This document shows positions 1 through 8,543 of a stretch of DNA of 35,872 nt, in pieces (within the stretch, counting starts at the first letter, position 1; each line of letters opens with the position of its first letter). The translations under genes and the position numbers were made by a program. The DNA comes from Chloroflexota bacterium. GTDB lineage: Bacteria > Chloroflexota > Chloroflexia > Chloroflexales > Roseiflexaceae. Location of the stretch: positions 1-35,872 of the forward strand of contig JAUQOW010000016.1 in assembly GCA_030550675.1 (NCBI GenBank), in the 5' to 3' direction. The notes under the pieces were generated by a model. The model did no database searches. It was not told the DNA's origin and saw nothing but the letters and a program-made list of their open reading frames with translations.

Positions 1-189
1 GGTCACACCGCTGATCCCGAAGGGCTGCTGTCGCTCACCGCAGCCGTGTATGGGCAGTCGCCAAACGGCTGGCTGATCCGTATTCCGGCAAGCGACTTCA
101 CCCCCGGCGCGCCCCTGTCACCACAGGCGGAAGCAGGCGTTGCGAACGCGGTCGCGATCGCTCAGCGCCTCATCGCCGCCTGGAACTGA
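1..189 (+). CDS. Hydrogenase maturation protease, C-terminal fragment
   Basis: An open frame runs from the window edge to TGA at 187-189 and gives the last 62 residues of a protein. The tail reads as a short helix and strand pattern with LSPQAEAGVANAV near the end. This resembles the C-terminus of HyaD/HycI-type nickel-hydrogenase maturation proteases, which clip the C-terminal peptide of the large subunit after nickel insertion. The catalytic nickel-binding Glu and Asp residues would lie upstream of the window and cannot be checked. The gene ends 3 bp from the convergent gene on the other strand. If correct, hydrogenase structural genes should lie just left of the window. Family assignment rests on the tail alone. 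Confidence 0.55.
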   Translation, partial: GHTADPEGLLSLTAAVYGQSPNGWLIRIPASDFTPGAPLSPQAEAGVANAVAIAQRLIAAWN

Positions 190-192
190 GGG

Positions 193-1332
193 TTATCTGA
201 CAGGTCCGACGATTTGCAACGGATTCGGCATAAACAGTAGCACAAACGTGATCAGCCCCAGAATAGCGAGCGCGGTATGCGCCGGTCCGATCCGCGACAC
301 ATCGTTCAGCGGCGGCGGATGGCGCGGACCGATCAGCAGTCCCAACACCCCCCACAGCAACCAGTTCGGCGCCACGAGCGTTCCGAGCAAAATGCACCCG
401 CCAATGAACGCATACGCCAGATAATGGGCGTACTCGCCAAGCAGCGCATACGCCACATGCCCGCCGTCAAGCTGACCGATGGGCAAGAGATTGATCATCG
501 TCACCAGCAGACCGATCCACGCTCCCCAGGCGACCGCGTTCAACTGCACATCCACCCCGTTGCCTGGCAGGAATTGACCAAACACCAGATATTTCGCCGC
601 GGCGTACAGGATCGAGTTCCCCTCCTGAATGTAGCCCCCAGCCGGGGGCGGACCGACCGGCGACGTCGCCAGCCCGTAGAACAGGAGCGGGATAGCAACC
701 GCCAGCCCGGCAAGCGGACCAGCGATGCCGATCTCCAGGATCGTCTTGCGGTCGAGCATCGGTTCGCGCTGGACGATCACCGCGCCAAGCGTACCGGTAA
801 AGGTCACAACTCCGAGACCGGGGATCGGGATCGGCGGCACAGGAATGAAATAAGGCAGGCTGACCGGCGCGCGTCGCCAGCGCCCGACGATATAGTGCCC
901 CATTTCGTGCACGAACAGAATGCCCATGATGGTCGCCGAAAAGGGAATGCCCGCCACGATCCCCGCCGGATTGCTGAACACATCGATCCCGTCGTAGAGC
1001 GCGCCGACCGCCAGCGTTGAGAAAATGGTGATGATGAAGAGCACAATGGGAATCACAATATTGGGTTTCGGCGCCGAAATAACGAACGGCAGCGCCATAA
1101 TCTCCACATCATCGCCAGATCTGCGCAGGAATGGGGTGAATCCCAGCGCCTCCATCCCCGCCCGGATCTGCGGGTAGATCCTGTCCGCCGGGGCATGAAG
1201 CCTGCCGACCATCGTCAGCACGCCGCGACTATCCCAGGCATACCGCTCGATGGTCATCAACCCATCGAGCGCCAGCCGCACCCGCCCCATCAATTCGAGG
1301 CGGTCAAGCGTATCGAAAACCTGCGTATCCAC
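193..1332 (-). CDS. Site-2 protease family (M50) membrane metalloprotease
   Basis: A 379-residue integral membrane zinc protease. HEMGH (residues 142-146) supplies two zinc-binding His and the catalytic Glu inside a hydrophobic segment. NLLPIGQLDGGH (281-292) supplies the third ligand, Asp289, in the usual N/DG context of M50 enzymes. A soluble N-terminal domain of about 90 residues precedes the first membrane segment, as in the EGY1-like bacterial and plastid M50 group. Such enzymes cut membrane-embedded substrates, often anti-sigma factors, but nothing here names the substrate. The start is GTG at 1332, with AAGGA about 8 nt upstream. A TGGTATCAT extended -10 lies 40 bp before the start, so the gene is probably monocistronic. 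Confidence 0.9.
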   Translation of the reverse strand: MDTQVFDTLDRLELMGRVRLALDGLMTIERYAWDSRGVLTMVGRLHAPADRIYPQIRAGMEALGFTPFLRRSGDDVEIMALPFVISAPKPNIVIPIVLFIITIFSTLAVGALYDGIDVFSNPAGIVAGIPFSATIMGILFVHEMGHYIVGRWRRAPVSLPYFIPVPPIPIPGLGVVTFTGTLGAVIVQREPMLDRKTILEIGIAGPLAGLAVAIPLLFYGLATSPVGPPPAGGYIQEGNSILYAAAKYLVFGQFLPGNGVDVQLNAVAWGAWIGLLVTMINLLPIGQLDGGHVAYALLGEYAHYLAYAFIGGCILLGTLVAPNWLLWGVLGLLIGPRHPPPLNDVSRIGPAHTALAILGLITFVLLFMPNPLQIVGPVR

Positions 1333-1371
1333 CTATCCATCCTTGTCTGTATCAGGAACCTGCGGCATGTC

Positions 1372-1380
1372 ATGATACCA
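1372..1380 (-). promoter_or_regulatory. Extended -10 promoter for the M50 protease gene
   Basis: Read on the minus strand, the sequence is TGG followed by TATCAT, an extended -10 element. It lies about 40 bp upstream of the GTG start at 1332. No TTGACA-like box is visible 16-18 bp upstream, which suits an extended -10 promoter. Confidence 0.4.
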
Positions 1381-1463
1381 GCCTTTGGGGATCCTGGACG
1401 CGCACGCGCGCCTTATCGCCGAAATACTGAGGGTGCACCCACAATGAGGCATGAAGGGAACTT

Positions 1464-1498
1464 GGATTCACGCGGATACAACGGATTGACGCGGATTT
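1464..1498. repeat. Short direct repeat in intergenic gap (ACGCGGAT pair)
   Basis: The 285-bp gap 1333-1617 holds two copies of ACGCGGAT separated by an 11-bp linker that ends in GGATTG. The simple GGATT/CGCGGAT composition looks like dispersed intergenic filler. No coding evidence is seen in the gap beyond this and the promoter at 1372-1380. Confidence 0.4.
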
Positions 1499-1617
1499 GT
1501 CGGTAATAGACAGCAATTGATTGGCGCACCTCGCCCCTCAATGGCAGCCGAGAAGCAAGAGCTGACCGCTGCAATGGCGCAGTTGCACGGAGAAAGCAGG
1601 TTATCACGGGATCAGGT

Positions 1618-2598
1618 TCATAGCGTCACTTCAACCCCCAGACCGAGCCGTTCCGCCTCACGCAGCGCCAACTGCGCAACGGCGATATCCTGCACGGCAT
1701 TGCCGACCGACTTGAAGAACGTGATCTGCTCGTCGCTCGTGCGCCCCGGCGACCGACCGGCAAGCACCGCGCCTAACTCGACCGTTTGCGTTTCATCGAG
1801 CAAACCCAGGCTGCGGGCATGCTGCAGATCGCCCGCCTCAGCCCATGCCGCCGTTTGCTGATCCACCACCACGTATGCCCGCCCGACGGTTTCCGGCGGC
1901 GCCTCGACCATCCGCGGCGTGAAGGAGCCGATGCCGTTGATGTGCGTTCCAGGACGCACGTCGGCATCGTCGAAGACCGGCGTCGGCGAGGAGGTCGCGC
2001 AGCAGATGATGTCCGCCTGCGGAACGGCAGCCGAAGCGGACGAAACAATCTCGATATCGGATGCAATTGAGCGTTCGCGCAACCATGCCGCCAGGCGTTC
2101 GGCGCGTTCACGGTTGCGATTGACGATGATCACCCGCTCAATTGGGCGCACGGCGCACACCGCTTCGACCTGATGGGGCGCCTGTGCGCCTGCGCCGATG
2201 ATCGCCAGCACCCGCGCGTCCTGCCGGGCAAGCGCGCGGGTTGCCGCACCCGACGCCGCACCGGTGCGCAATGCGGTCAGGTACGATCCCTCGAGCACCG
2301 CAACCGGTCGCCCGGTCGCAGCGTCGAGCATGGTCACGAGCGCGTGAATGCGCGGCAGACCGTGGCGCGCGGCATTATGCGGAAAGACCGACACAACCTT
2401 CAAGCCCAGACCGCCGCTCTCTTCCAGCAATGCTGGCATCACGAACGTGTGAGAGTCGTGCGCGCGTTGCTGGAGGTGCGCACGCAGCGGCACAACGGCG
2501 CGCCCCGTCGAGAGCTGGATGAAAGCGGAAGCGACCGCCTCAATTGCGGCGGGCATCGTCACGGCACGCCGCACATCGTCAGCGCTCAGGATTCGCAT
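1618..2598 (-). CDS. Ornithine cyclodeaminase / mu-crystallin family protein
   Basis: A 326-residue NAD(P)-dependent enzyme of the ornithine cyclodeaminase/mu-crystallin superfamily, which also includes archaeal alanine dehydrogenase and ketimine reductases. IIGAGAQAPHQVEAV near residue 130 is the Rossmann dinucleotide loop with the family's GxGxQ signature. The start is ATG at 2598: MRILSADDVRRAV matches the usual family N-terminus, and GGGAAGGG-type purines precede it. An in-frame start at 2691 would add an unconserved stretch. The gene overlaps the upstream SDR by 20 bp and is the last of a three-gene minus-strand unit. The substrate cannot be told from sequence; an imino- or amino-acid substrate is likely. 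Confidence 0.88.
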   Translation of the reverse strand: MRILSADDVRRAVTMPAAIEAVASAFIQLSTGRAVVPLRAHLQQRAHDSHTFVMPALLEESGGLGLKVVSVFPHNAARHGLPRIHALVTMLDAATGRPVAVLEGSYLTALRTGAASGAATRALARQDARVLAIIGAGAQAPHQVEAVCAVRPIERVIIVNRNRERAERLAAWLRERSIASDIEIVSSASAAVPQADIICCATSSPTPVFDDADVRPGTHINGIGSFTPRMVEAPPETVGRAYVVVDQQTAAWAEAGDLQHARSLGLLDETQTVELGAVLAGRSPGRTSDEQITFFKSVGNAVQDIAVAQLALREAERLGLGVEVTL

Positions 2599-3397
2599 AT
2601 GACACACCCTTCCCTTCAGAGCCTCGCCAGACAAAGAGACGCGCCAGCAGCCAGTCCGCCAGTTGTGGCAGCAACAACGCCATCCCCACAAACAGTCGGT
2701 CGCTCCATGTCACATAGGCGACGCGCGGCTCGCGGCGGATGGCGCGCACAATGGTTTCCGCCACCCGTTCAGGCGCAATCCCTGGCGGATTGAAGCGTCG
2801 CAGGTCGCCGTGGACGCCGAGGCGGCGCGTATTGAACGCAGTGCGCGTCGTTCCTGGGCGCACCAGCGTCACAGTGATGCCGCTGCCGCGCAATTCAACC
2901 CGCAACGCCTCGCTCAACCGGTCGAGCGCCGCCTTGGTTGCCGCGTAACCGCCAGCGTAGGGCAGCGCCCGCAGCCCGACGACCGAAGAGACAAAGATGA
3001 TCTGCCCGCGCCGGGCGCGACGCATATACGGCAGCGCTGCCTGCGTCAGATACAGCGGACCAAACAGGTTGACATCGAGGGCAGCCCGCAGATCGGCAGG
3101 CTGTAACTGCGCCACCGGCGACGCCAGACCGACGCCCGCGTTGTTGATCACGACATCAATACGCTGGTAAGCGTTGATGACCTCGGCAACGAGACGCTGC
3201 ACCTCGACCGGATCGGCAATATCCGCCGGAACGGCGCGCGCGCGCCCATTCAACTGGCGGGCAAGGTCGTTGAGGCGATCAGCATCGCGCGCCGTCAGCA
3301 CGACGTGCGCTCCGACAGCGGCGAGCGCGCGCGACGTGGCGGCGCCGATCCCGCTCGACGCGCCGGTGATGATAACGACTTTTCCAGCCGGATCCAT
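2579..3397 (-). CDS. Short-chain dehydrogenase/reductase (SDR)
   Basis: A 272-residue classical SDR. The TGASSGIG cofactor loop is at residues 11-18, NNAG at 85-88, Asn110 in DVNLFG, the catalytic Ser at 137/138, and YxxxK at Tyr151 and Lys155, so the full tetrad is present. The tail from about residue 240 is hydrophobic (MALLLPQLADWLLA) and could anchor the protein to the membrane, as in DltE- or lipid-metabolism-type SDRs. It lies 8 bp downstream of a small membrane protein gene and overlaps the ornithine cyclodeaminase-like gene, which suggests cotranscription. The substrate is unknown. Confidence 0.9.
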   Translation of the reverse strand: MDPAGKVVIITGASSGIGAATSRALAAVGAHVVLTARDADRLNDLARQLNGRARAVPADIADPVEVQRLVAEVINAYQRIDVVINNAGVGLASPVAQLQPADLRAALDVNLFGPLYLTQAALPYMRRARRGQIIFVSSVVGLRALPYAGGYAATKAALDRLSEALRVELRGSGITVTLVRPGTTRTAFNTRRLGVHGDLRRFNPPGIAPERVAETIVRAIRREPRVAYVTWSDRLFVGMALLLPQLADWLLARLFVWRGSEGKGVSYANPER

Positions 3398-3405
3398 GGC
3401 GCGAT

Positions 3406-3849
3406 CTACTCAACAGGCGCGGATACCGCCTCATCGGCGCCGTTCAGGGTAGCGGCGAGTCGGTCTTCCACCACAACGGCGGCGATAGGCAGGATCGGCA
3501 CAAGCGCAAGGTTGTAGCGCTCGGCAATCGCGCCCTTCAGCCGCAATCCGCGCTGCCCCAGCCAGATCAGGCCCGGCAGCGACGCCGGTATCACACCGAG
3601 TGTCAGGGCGCGGGGCAACCAGCGGGTGCGCGGCAGCCGCCCGATCAGCGCCTGCCCGATAGTCACCACTGCGAGCGTGTTGAAGAGCAGCCGGGTGTGC
3701 TCGCCAACGCTTTCGTCGCGCAGGCTGAGATAGGGAATTTTGGGCCACCACTGACGTGAGTTGCCATGGAGAATGATCATCACCACGACATTGGCGGCGA
3801 CGAACGCCAGTCGACTCAGGAATGCGCCTATCATACGCCACATCCGCAT
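3406..3849 (-). CDS. Small membrane protein of unknown function
   Basis: A 147-residue protein I do not recognise. It has hydrophobic stretches near residues 8-26 (LSRLAFVAANVVVMIIL), 58-70, 82-98 and 112-126, so three or four membrane segments are likely. A short basic loop (RLPRTRW) separates the second and third. It is the first gene of a minus-strand unit with the SDR and the ornithine cyclodeaminase-like gene, 8 bp ahead of the SDR. Its promoter is TTGACA-N17-TACTGT at 3875-3903, which leaves a very short leader. No clear Shine-Dalgarno precedes ATG 3849, so one of the internal Met codons (residues 3 or 6) may be the true start. Confidence 0.6.
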   Translation of the reverse strand: MRMWRMIGAFLSRLAFVAANVVVMIILHGNSRQWWPKIPYLSLRDESVGEHTRLLFNTLAVVTIGQALIGRLPRTRWLPRALTLGVIPASLPGLIWLGQRGLRLKGAIAERYNLALVPILPIAAVVVEDRLAATLNGADEAVSAPVE

Positions 3850-3874
3850 GTTCTCAAGGGAGCGCTGTTTCTAT

Positions 3875-3903
3875 ACAGTAGAACGAAATGCGTTGGATGT
3901 CAA
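3875..3903 (-). promoter_or_regulatory. Sigma-70-type promoter for the 3849-1618 unit
   Basis: On the minus strand TTGACA (3903-3898) is followed after exactly 17 bp by TACTGT (3880-3875). Transcription would start near 3868, about 20 nt before the first gene. Its -35 box faces the -35 box of the plus-strand promoter 8 bp away. Confidence 0.6.
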
Positions 3904-3918
3904 CCGATTGCTTGACAT
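3897..3918. promoter_or_regulatory. Inverted repeat joining two divergent -35 boxes
   Basis: ATGTCAA at 3897-3903 and TTGACAT at 3912-3918 are perfect 7-bp inverted arms around an 8-bp centre. Each arm contains the -35 hexamer of one divergent promoter. Two polymerases could hardly bind at once, and a dimeric regulator could bind the same site. Confidence 0.55.
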
Positions 3919-3940
3919 GACCGCGACTCTCTCGTACCAT
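3912..3940 (+). promoter_or_regulatory. Sigma-70-type promoter for the GH36 pair
   Basis: TTGACA (3912-3917), a 17-bp spacer and TACCAT (3935-3940) form a good promoter. Transcription would begin near 3947. This makes an upstream in-frame ATG at 3939, which overlaps the -10 box, unusable as a translation start and supports GTG 4074. Confidence 0.65.
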
Positions 3941-4004
3941 GCGCACGCCTGATCTCTCGAAACGTTTGATGCGAAAACGCAAAAGCGCAGAGTCTTGCCA
4001 TCAA

Positions 4005-4041
4005 TACGACACACCTTTGCGTCTTTGCGCCTCTGCGTCAG
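4005..4041. repeat. Low-complexity GCGTCTTTGCGCC-type repeat in 5' leader
   Basis: Within the leader of the GH36 genes the phrase TTTGCG/CTCTGCG repeats (TTTGCGTCTTTGCGCCTCTGC). This type of filler is scattered in intergenic DNA of many bacterial genomes. A related purine-rich phrase (CACAGAGACACAGAGG) occurs near 8311. It can mimic coding sequence but lies upstream of the ribosome-binding site. Confidence 0.35.
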
Positions 4042-4073
4042 CCTTCCAGAGAAACCCTCCAGAGGAGCGCCTT

Positions 4074-6161
4074 GTGACCACCCCCGCCACGCTCGATCTC
4101 TCCAGTGCCGAACTTGTCTGCCTGCTGCGCATGATTCCAAACATTGAGCTGGTCAAACTGGCGCTGGCGGATGAACCGTGGGCGCTGGATTCATCGGCGC
4201 TGTTTACGCTGGTCGTAGACGGACATGTGTACGATGCGCAGACGCCGGGAATGGAGGTGCGACGCATATTAGAGAGCGAAAATACGCCTGGCATGCGGCG
4301 CGTCTGTTTAGAACTGGCATATGCCGCTTCCGGCATCGTTGTTGAGCATCACGTTGTGACCTACGCCGACGCTGCGGCGCTGGAGACCTGGATTGTCGTA
4401 CGGAACGAGGGTGACGCGCCGCGTCGCGTGACCCGCGTGGACTCACTGGCGCTCGATCTGCCTCCCGACATCTACGATCTCTACGCCTTCACCGGCGCAT
4501 GGGGCGGAGAGTTCGAGCCGCAGCGCACACACCTCAGCAGCCCAATTATTCTTGAAAGTCGGTCAGGTCGTTCATCGCACGGGCATCACCCCTGGTTCAC
4601 GCTCATCCGCAATGGACGCTCCTTGCTGTCCGGCATGGTTGCATGGTCGGGCAACTGGGTGGTGCGGCTGACGCCGCGACTGGATGGCGCGGTCGTTCTG
4701 TCGGGCGGGCTGCACGACTGGGAGTTTTTTATTGACCTGGCGCCGGGAGCGGCGATCGAAGCCCCGCCGGTGGTGTTGGCGTTCGCAAAGGGCGACGATC
4801 TCGACGAAACCGCAGTTCAGTTTGCGCGTCTGGGACGGAAGTTCTGGTATCCGCACAACGCGCTGGCAGATGCGCTGCCAGTTGAATGGAACCACTGGTG
4901 GGCATACGAAGACCGCGCGCTCAGTGAGGCGACGTTCCGCGCCAACGTCGATGCAGCCGCTCGCCTGGGCATTGAGGTATGCACCCTCGACGCCGGATGG
5001 TTCGGCGCCGCAGACGTCGGGACGCAGTGGTACGAACAGCGCGGCGACTGGGACAGGGTCAATACCGCGCGCTTTCCATCCGGCATTCGCGCGCTCGCCG
5101 ATGATGTTCACGCGCACGGTATGCGCTTCGGCATCTGGTGCGAAATCGAGGGTCTTGGCATTCACGCGCGGCTGGCGGATCAGCACCCTGAGTTTGTCGC
5201 GCTGCGCGACGGCGAACGCCTCGGCTATGTGTGTCTCGGCAATCCGGCGGCGCAGCAATGGGCTTTCGAGACGCTCGACCGACTTGTACGCGAATATGGG
5301 TGCGACTGGATCAAACTGGATTTCAATCTCAACCCCGGCGCTGGCTGCAACCGCACTGATCATGGGCACGGCGCAGGAGACGGGTTGTATGCGCACTATC
5401 GCGGATACTACGCGCTGCTTGACCGGCTGCGCGCCAGGCATCCCGATGTGGTACTGGAAAATTGTTCATCGGGCGGGCTGCGCATCGATCTGGGCATCGC
5501 CCGCCGCACCCACATGGCGTTCTTGAGCGACCCGGACTGGCCCGAACACAGTTTGCAGGTGTTCTGGGGCGCCACCTGCATGCTCGCACCAGACGCCTGC
5601 CTGCACTGGGGCTACTGCGAATGGGCGTTCGCCGAACATCCGAGTCAGCGGTTCAACCCGCGCGATCCGGCGCTTCAGCCGCACCAGATCGATTTCTATA
5701 CCCGCGTTTCGATGCTGCGGCGCTTCGGCTTCTCGCAACGCCTGCCCGACCTGCCGGAATGGATCGCTCAGCGGTACACTGAACACATTCAGTTCTACAA
5801 AACTGTTATGCGGCGCTTCGTGCGCGAAGCGGATATGTATCGCCTGACCGGGCAACCGCTCGGCGAGGGGCGCGGCGATCGCTGGGCTGGATTTCAGTAC
5901 CGCATGCCTGATGGACGCGAGCATCTGATTGCGGTCTTCCGTCTGCCCGGCGGCGAACCGTCGCGGACGCTGCGCCTGAAACATCTGCAACCGGATCAGA
6001 TATACGCCCTTTCGTGGATCGACAGCGGACAGCAGGCGCAGTTCAGCGGCGCTGACCTGATGAACGTCGGGCTGCGCTTTGATGACCTGCCGGAAGAAGG
6101 ATCGGCGATCGTGCTGATGCAGATGACCGAAGAAGCCAATGCGCCGCTTGCTGAAGGATGA
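4074..6161 (+). CDS. Alpha-galactosidase, GH36 family
   Basis: A 695-residue GH36-type glycosidase: an N-terminal beta-sandwich of about 280 residues, a (beta/alpha)8 catalytic domain and a C-terminal beta domain. NHWWAYEDRALSE opens the barrel. WIKLDFN carries the likely nucleophile Asp416, ENCSSGG follows, and LSDPDW carries the likely acid/base Asp486. It should hydrolyse terminal alpha-galactosides such as raffinose or melibiose, releasing galactose. No signal peptide is seen, so it is probably cytoplasmic. The start is GTG at 4074, with AGAGGAG 6 nt upstream and downstream of the mapped promoter. It is followed almost directly by a second GH36-like gene, so the two form an operon. Confidence 0.88.
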   Translation: MTTPATLDLSSAELVCLLRMIPNIELVKLALADEPWALDSSALFTLVVDGHVYDAQTPGMEVRRILESENTPGMRRVCLELAYAASGIVVEHHVVTYADAAALETWIVVRNEGDAPRRVTRVDSLALDLPPDIYDLYAFTGAWGGEFEPQRTHLSSPIILESRSGRSSHGHHPWFTLIRNGRSLLSGMVAWSGNWVVRLTPRLDGAVVLSGGLHDWEFFIDLAPGAAIEAPPVVLAFAKGDDLDETAVQFARLGRKFWYPHNALADALPVEWNHWWAYEDRALSEATFRANVDAAARLGIEVCTLDAGWFGAADVGTQWYEQRGDWDRVNTARFPSGIRALADDVHAHGMRFGIWCEIEGLGIHARLADQHPEFVALRDGERLGYVCLGNPAAQQWAFETLDRLVREYGCDWIKLDFNLNPGAGCNRTDHGHGAGDGLYAHYRGYYALLDRLRARHPDVVLENCSSGGLRIDLGIARRTHMAFLSDPDWPEHSLQVFWGATCMLAPDACLHWGYCEWAFAEHPSQRFNPRDPALQPHQIDFYTRVSMLRRFGFSQRLPDLPEWIAQRYTEHIQFYKTVMRRFVREADMYRLTGQPLGEGRGDRWAGFQYRMPDGREHLIAVFRLPGGEPSRTLRLKHLQPDQIYALSWIDSGQQAQFSGADLMNVGLRFDDLPEEGSAIVLMQMTEEANAPLAEG

Positions 6162-6166
6162 ATCAT

Positions 6167-8188
6167 ATGACCCGCTCTGAATCAGATGCCACGCATGAGA
6201 CATGGTCGCTCTCGACCGACCTTGTAACCATCACTGCATCCCTGGCGGACGGACGCCTGACATGGACCATTGGCGGCGCAACCGCAGGACTCGACCTCTC
6301 ATCAGTGACAGGAAGCGCCCTGCGCGTCAATGGCGAAACACCGCAATGGACGCAGGTCATCGGAGTGAATGAGCAGAACATGGAAGGCGGCGGTCGTCTG
6401 CTGACACTGACTCTCGAGACACAGGACGGCAGGTTGCGACTGACGCGCTGGTTCCTGTTGTTCACTGATCATCCGTTTATACGCACCTGGGCGACGCTGG
6501 AGAATCGCGGCAGCACGCCAGCATTGATCGATCAGTGCGACATTCTGACGCTGATGCCGCACGCACCGCCGCCGCTCTGCCTGTTCCACGTTGAGCAGTT
6601 TAGCTGGAACTATCGGCGCGACTTCTTCAGCCAGCACGAGGTCTGGCTGCGCGTGGGATGCACCCCTCACGAAATCCGCATGGGATCATACCCCGCTCAC
6701 TACTGGGGTCCCACCAGTTGCGCCTGGTTCGCGCTACGCGATGGTCCACCCGGTGGGACCGAGGACCCGCCGCAGCGCGGACGCGGCATCGTGTGCGGCA
6801 TCGAGTTCAACGGCAAGAGCCGGTTGCACGCCTGGGCGACGACCGATCAGGTGAGTCTTGTGAGCCGGATCGATGACCTGGCGCACCGCCTGGCGCCAGG
6901 TGCGATCTTCGAGATCCCGGCGTATTTCGTCGGGCGCTTCGAGGGGGATTGGGACGAGGCAGGGTATGTAACGCAGCGCTTCGCCGAAGCGCATGTCCAT
7001 CCTCCGCTGCCCGACGACCGTTACCCGTGGGTGCAGTACAACTCCTGGCGCTACGAGCAGAACATCAACGAAGAGCAGCAACTGGCAGCCATTGACCGCT
7101 GCGCCGAACTTGGCGTCGAACTCGCGGTGATGGACCTGGGATGGGCGCGCGTGATCGGCGACTGGCGCCCCGACCCGGTCAAGTTTCCGCGCGGACTGAA
7201 GCCGCTCGTCGAACGGGCGCATTCCTACGGCATGCGCTTCGGCGTGCATGTGGCGCTGGCGCAGTGCAATCCAGAGGCGCCGGTCGCAAGAGAGCACCCC
7301 GACTGGCTCATTCACACCGGCAACGATTATTACGGCGCCGGTCCGCTCTGCCTGGGGCATGAACCATGCCGCGCCTGGCTGATCGAGCAGTTGATCCGGC
7401 TGGTGGACGAGGAGGGGATCGATTACATCATCCAGGACGGCGAGGACATGGTCAAACGGTGCGAGCGCAGCGATCACACACACGCGCCAGGCGACAGCAA
7501 CTATGCCAACTCACAGTATGGACTGGACATTGTCATCGAATCGTTGCGGCGCGCCCGTCCCCATCTGACGCTTGAAAATTGCGAGGACGGCGGCTGCATG
7601 ATGACGTACAAAATGGCGCGGCTGTACCATACCAGCATCACGGTGGACAACACCTCATCGTATGCCACGCGGCAGGGGGTCTACGGCGCATCGTATCCCT
7701 TCTCGCCGCGCTACAGCGTGCGCTACATGCAGGACGACCCCTCGCGCTACACCCTGCGCAGCTCGATCTTTGGCGGACCGCTCATCCTGATGCAGCGCAT
7801 CACCGAATGGAACGAAGCGCAGATGGCGGAAACCAGGCGCGCGATTGAGCAGTACAAGGCGTTGCGTCATCTCATCCGTTCGGCGAAGATCATCCACCTG
7901 AAAGCGCCGCTGCACAACATCGACGGTCTGGGCTGGGGATGGGACGCCATCCAGGCGGTGGCGCCCGACAAATGCCGTAGTGTGGTGATGGTCCACCGCG
8001 CGCAAGGAGATGTTGCCGAACGCACCTTCAAGCCGCGCGGTCTGCTGCCAGATGCGACATATCTGGTGCGCTTCACCGATACCGGGAGCACCCTGCGATG
8101 CACCGGCATCGAACTGGAGCGCGACGGAGTCACCGTGGCGCTGGAGGAGTTCGGATCGGAGATTGTCATGATTGAGGTTGAAGGTTGA
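6167..8188 (+). CDS. Second alpha-galactosidase-like glycosidase (GH36 clan D)
   Basis: A 673-residue glycosidase related to but clearly diverged from its neighbour. YNSWRYEQNINEE opens the barrel, YIIQDGED places the likely nucleophile at Asp424, ENCEDGG replaces ENCSSGG, and TVDNTSS places the likely acid/base at Asp494. The two Asp are 70 residues apart, exactly as in the upstream enzyme, so it is probably active with a different specificity. Start ATG 6167 is chosen because GAAGG (6153-6157) sits 9 nt upstream; ATG 6158, which overlaps the previous stop, has no room for a ribosome site. No signal peptide is seen. It may act on a different alpha-linked sugar or a substituted galactoside. 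Confidence 0.8.
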   Translation: MTRSESDATHETWSLSTDLVTITASLADGRLTWTIGGATAGLDLSSVTGSALRVNGETPQWTQVIGVNEQNMEGGGRLLTLTLETQDGRLRLTRWFLLFTDHPFIRTWATLENRGSTPALIDQCDILTLMPHAPPPLCLFHVEQFSWNYRRDFFSQHEVWLRVGCTPHEIRMGSYPAHYWGPTSCAWFALRDGPPGGTEDPPQRGRGIVCGIEFNGKSRLHAWATTDQVSLVSRIDDLAHRLAPGAIFEIPAYFVGRFEGDWDEAGYVTQRFAEAHVHPPLPDDRYPWVQYNSWRYEQNINEEQQLAAIDRCAELGVELAVMDLGWARVIGDWRPDPVKFPRGLKPLVERAHSYGMRFGVHVALAQCNPEAPVAREHPDWLIHTGNDYYGAGPLCLGHEPCRAWLIEQLIRLVDEEGIDYIIQDGEDMVKRCERSDHTHAPGDSNYANSQYGLDIVIESLRRARPHLTLENCEDGGCMMTYKMARLYHTSITVDNTSSYATRQGVYGASYPFSPRYSVRYMQDDPSRYTLRSSIFGGPLILMQRITEWNEAQMAETRRAIEQYKALRHLIRSAKIIHLKAPLHNIDGLGWGWDAIQAVAPDKCRSVVMVHRAQGDVAERTFKPRGLLPDATYLVRFTDTGSTLRCTGIELERDGVTVALEEFGSEIVMIEVEG

Positions 8189-8372
8189 AGGTAGGGTCGC
8201 TCCCCGTGGGCGCACAAAGTCGAAGGTTGAACGTTCTATGCCAAAGCGTGCATTGACGCACTTCTTCGCGCATTTGTGCGCCATCGCCTTGGTGTACCCG
8301 CTAATCGCACCACAGAGACACAGAGGACATAGAGACCGGCTGCGCGCTGCGCGTTGTACGCTGAGCGCTGAC

Positions 8373-8517
8373 TCATTCACTTATTGCCGCCCCATTCGTT
8401 GACCGCATTCGTTCCCATTCGCTTATTCGCCGCCCCATTCGTTGACCGCATTCGTTCCCATTCGCTTATTCGCCGCCCCATTCGTTGACCGCATTCGTTC
8501 CCATTCACTTATTCGCT
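8373..8517. repeat. 43-bp tandem repeat, about 3.3 copies
   Basis: The phrase CCCCATTCGTTGACCGC starts at 8390, 8433 and 8476, a constant 43-bp period. Partial units flank the array at both ends (ATTCACTTATT near 8375 and 8507). Copies are nearly identical. Each unit itself contains several ATTCG sub-repeats. There are no unique spacers, so it is not a CRISPR array. Confidence 0.9.
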
Positions 8518-8543
8518 GTCTCACACGAGGCCACGGCGGGATG

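Noticed and set aside
3939-4073. Upstream ATG extension of the first GH36 gene
   Set aside because: The ATG overlaps the -10 box of the promoter, and the added segment is low-complexity repeat; AGAGGAG before GTG 4074 decides the start.
8373-8517. Possible CRISPR array
   Set aside because: The 43-bp units are contiguous with no unique spacers and no cas genes are near.
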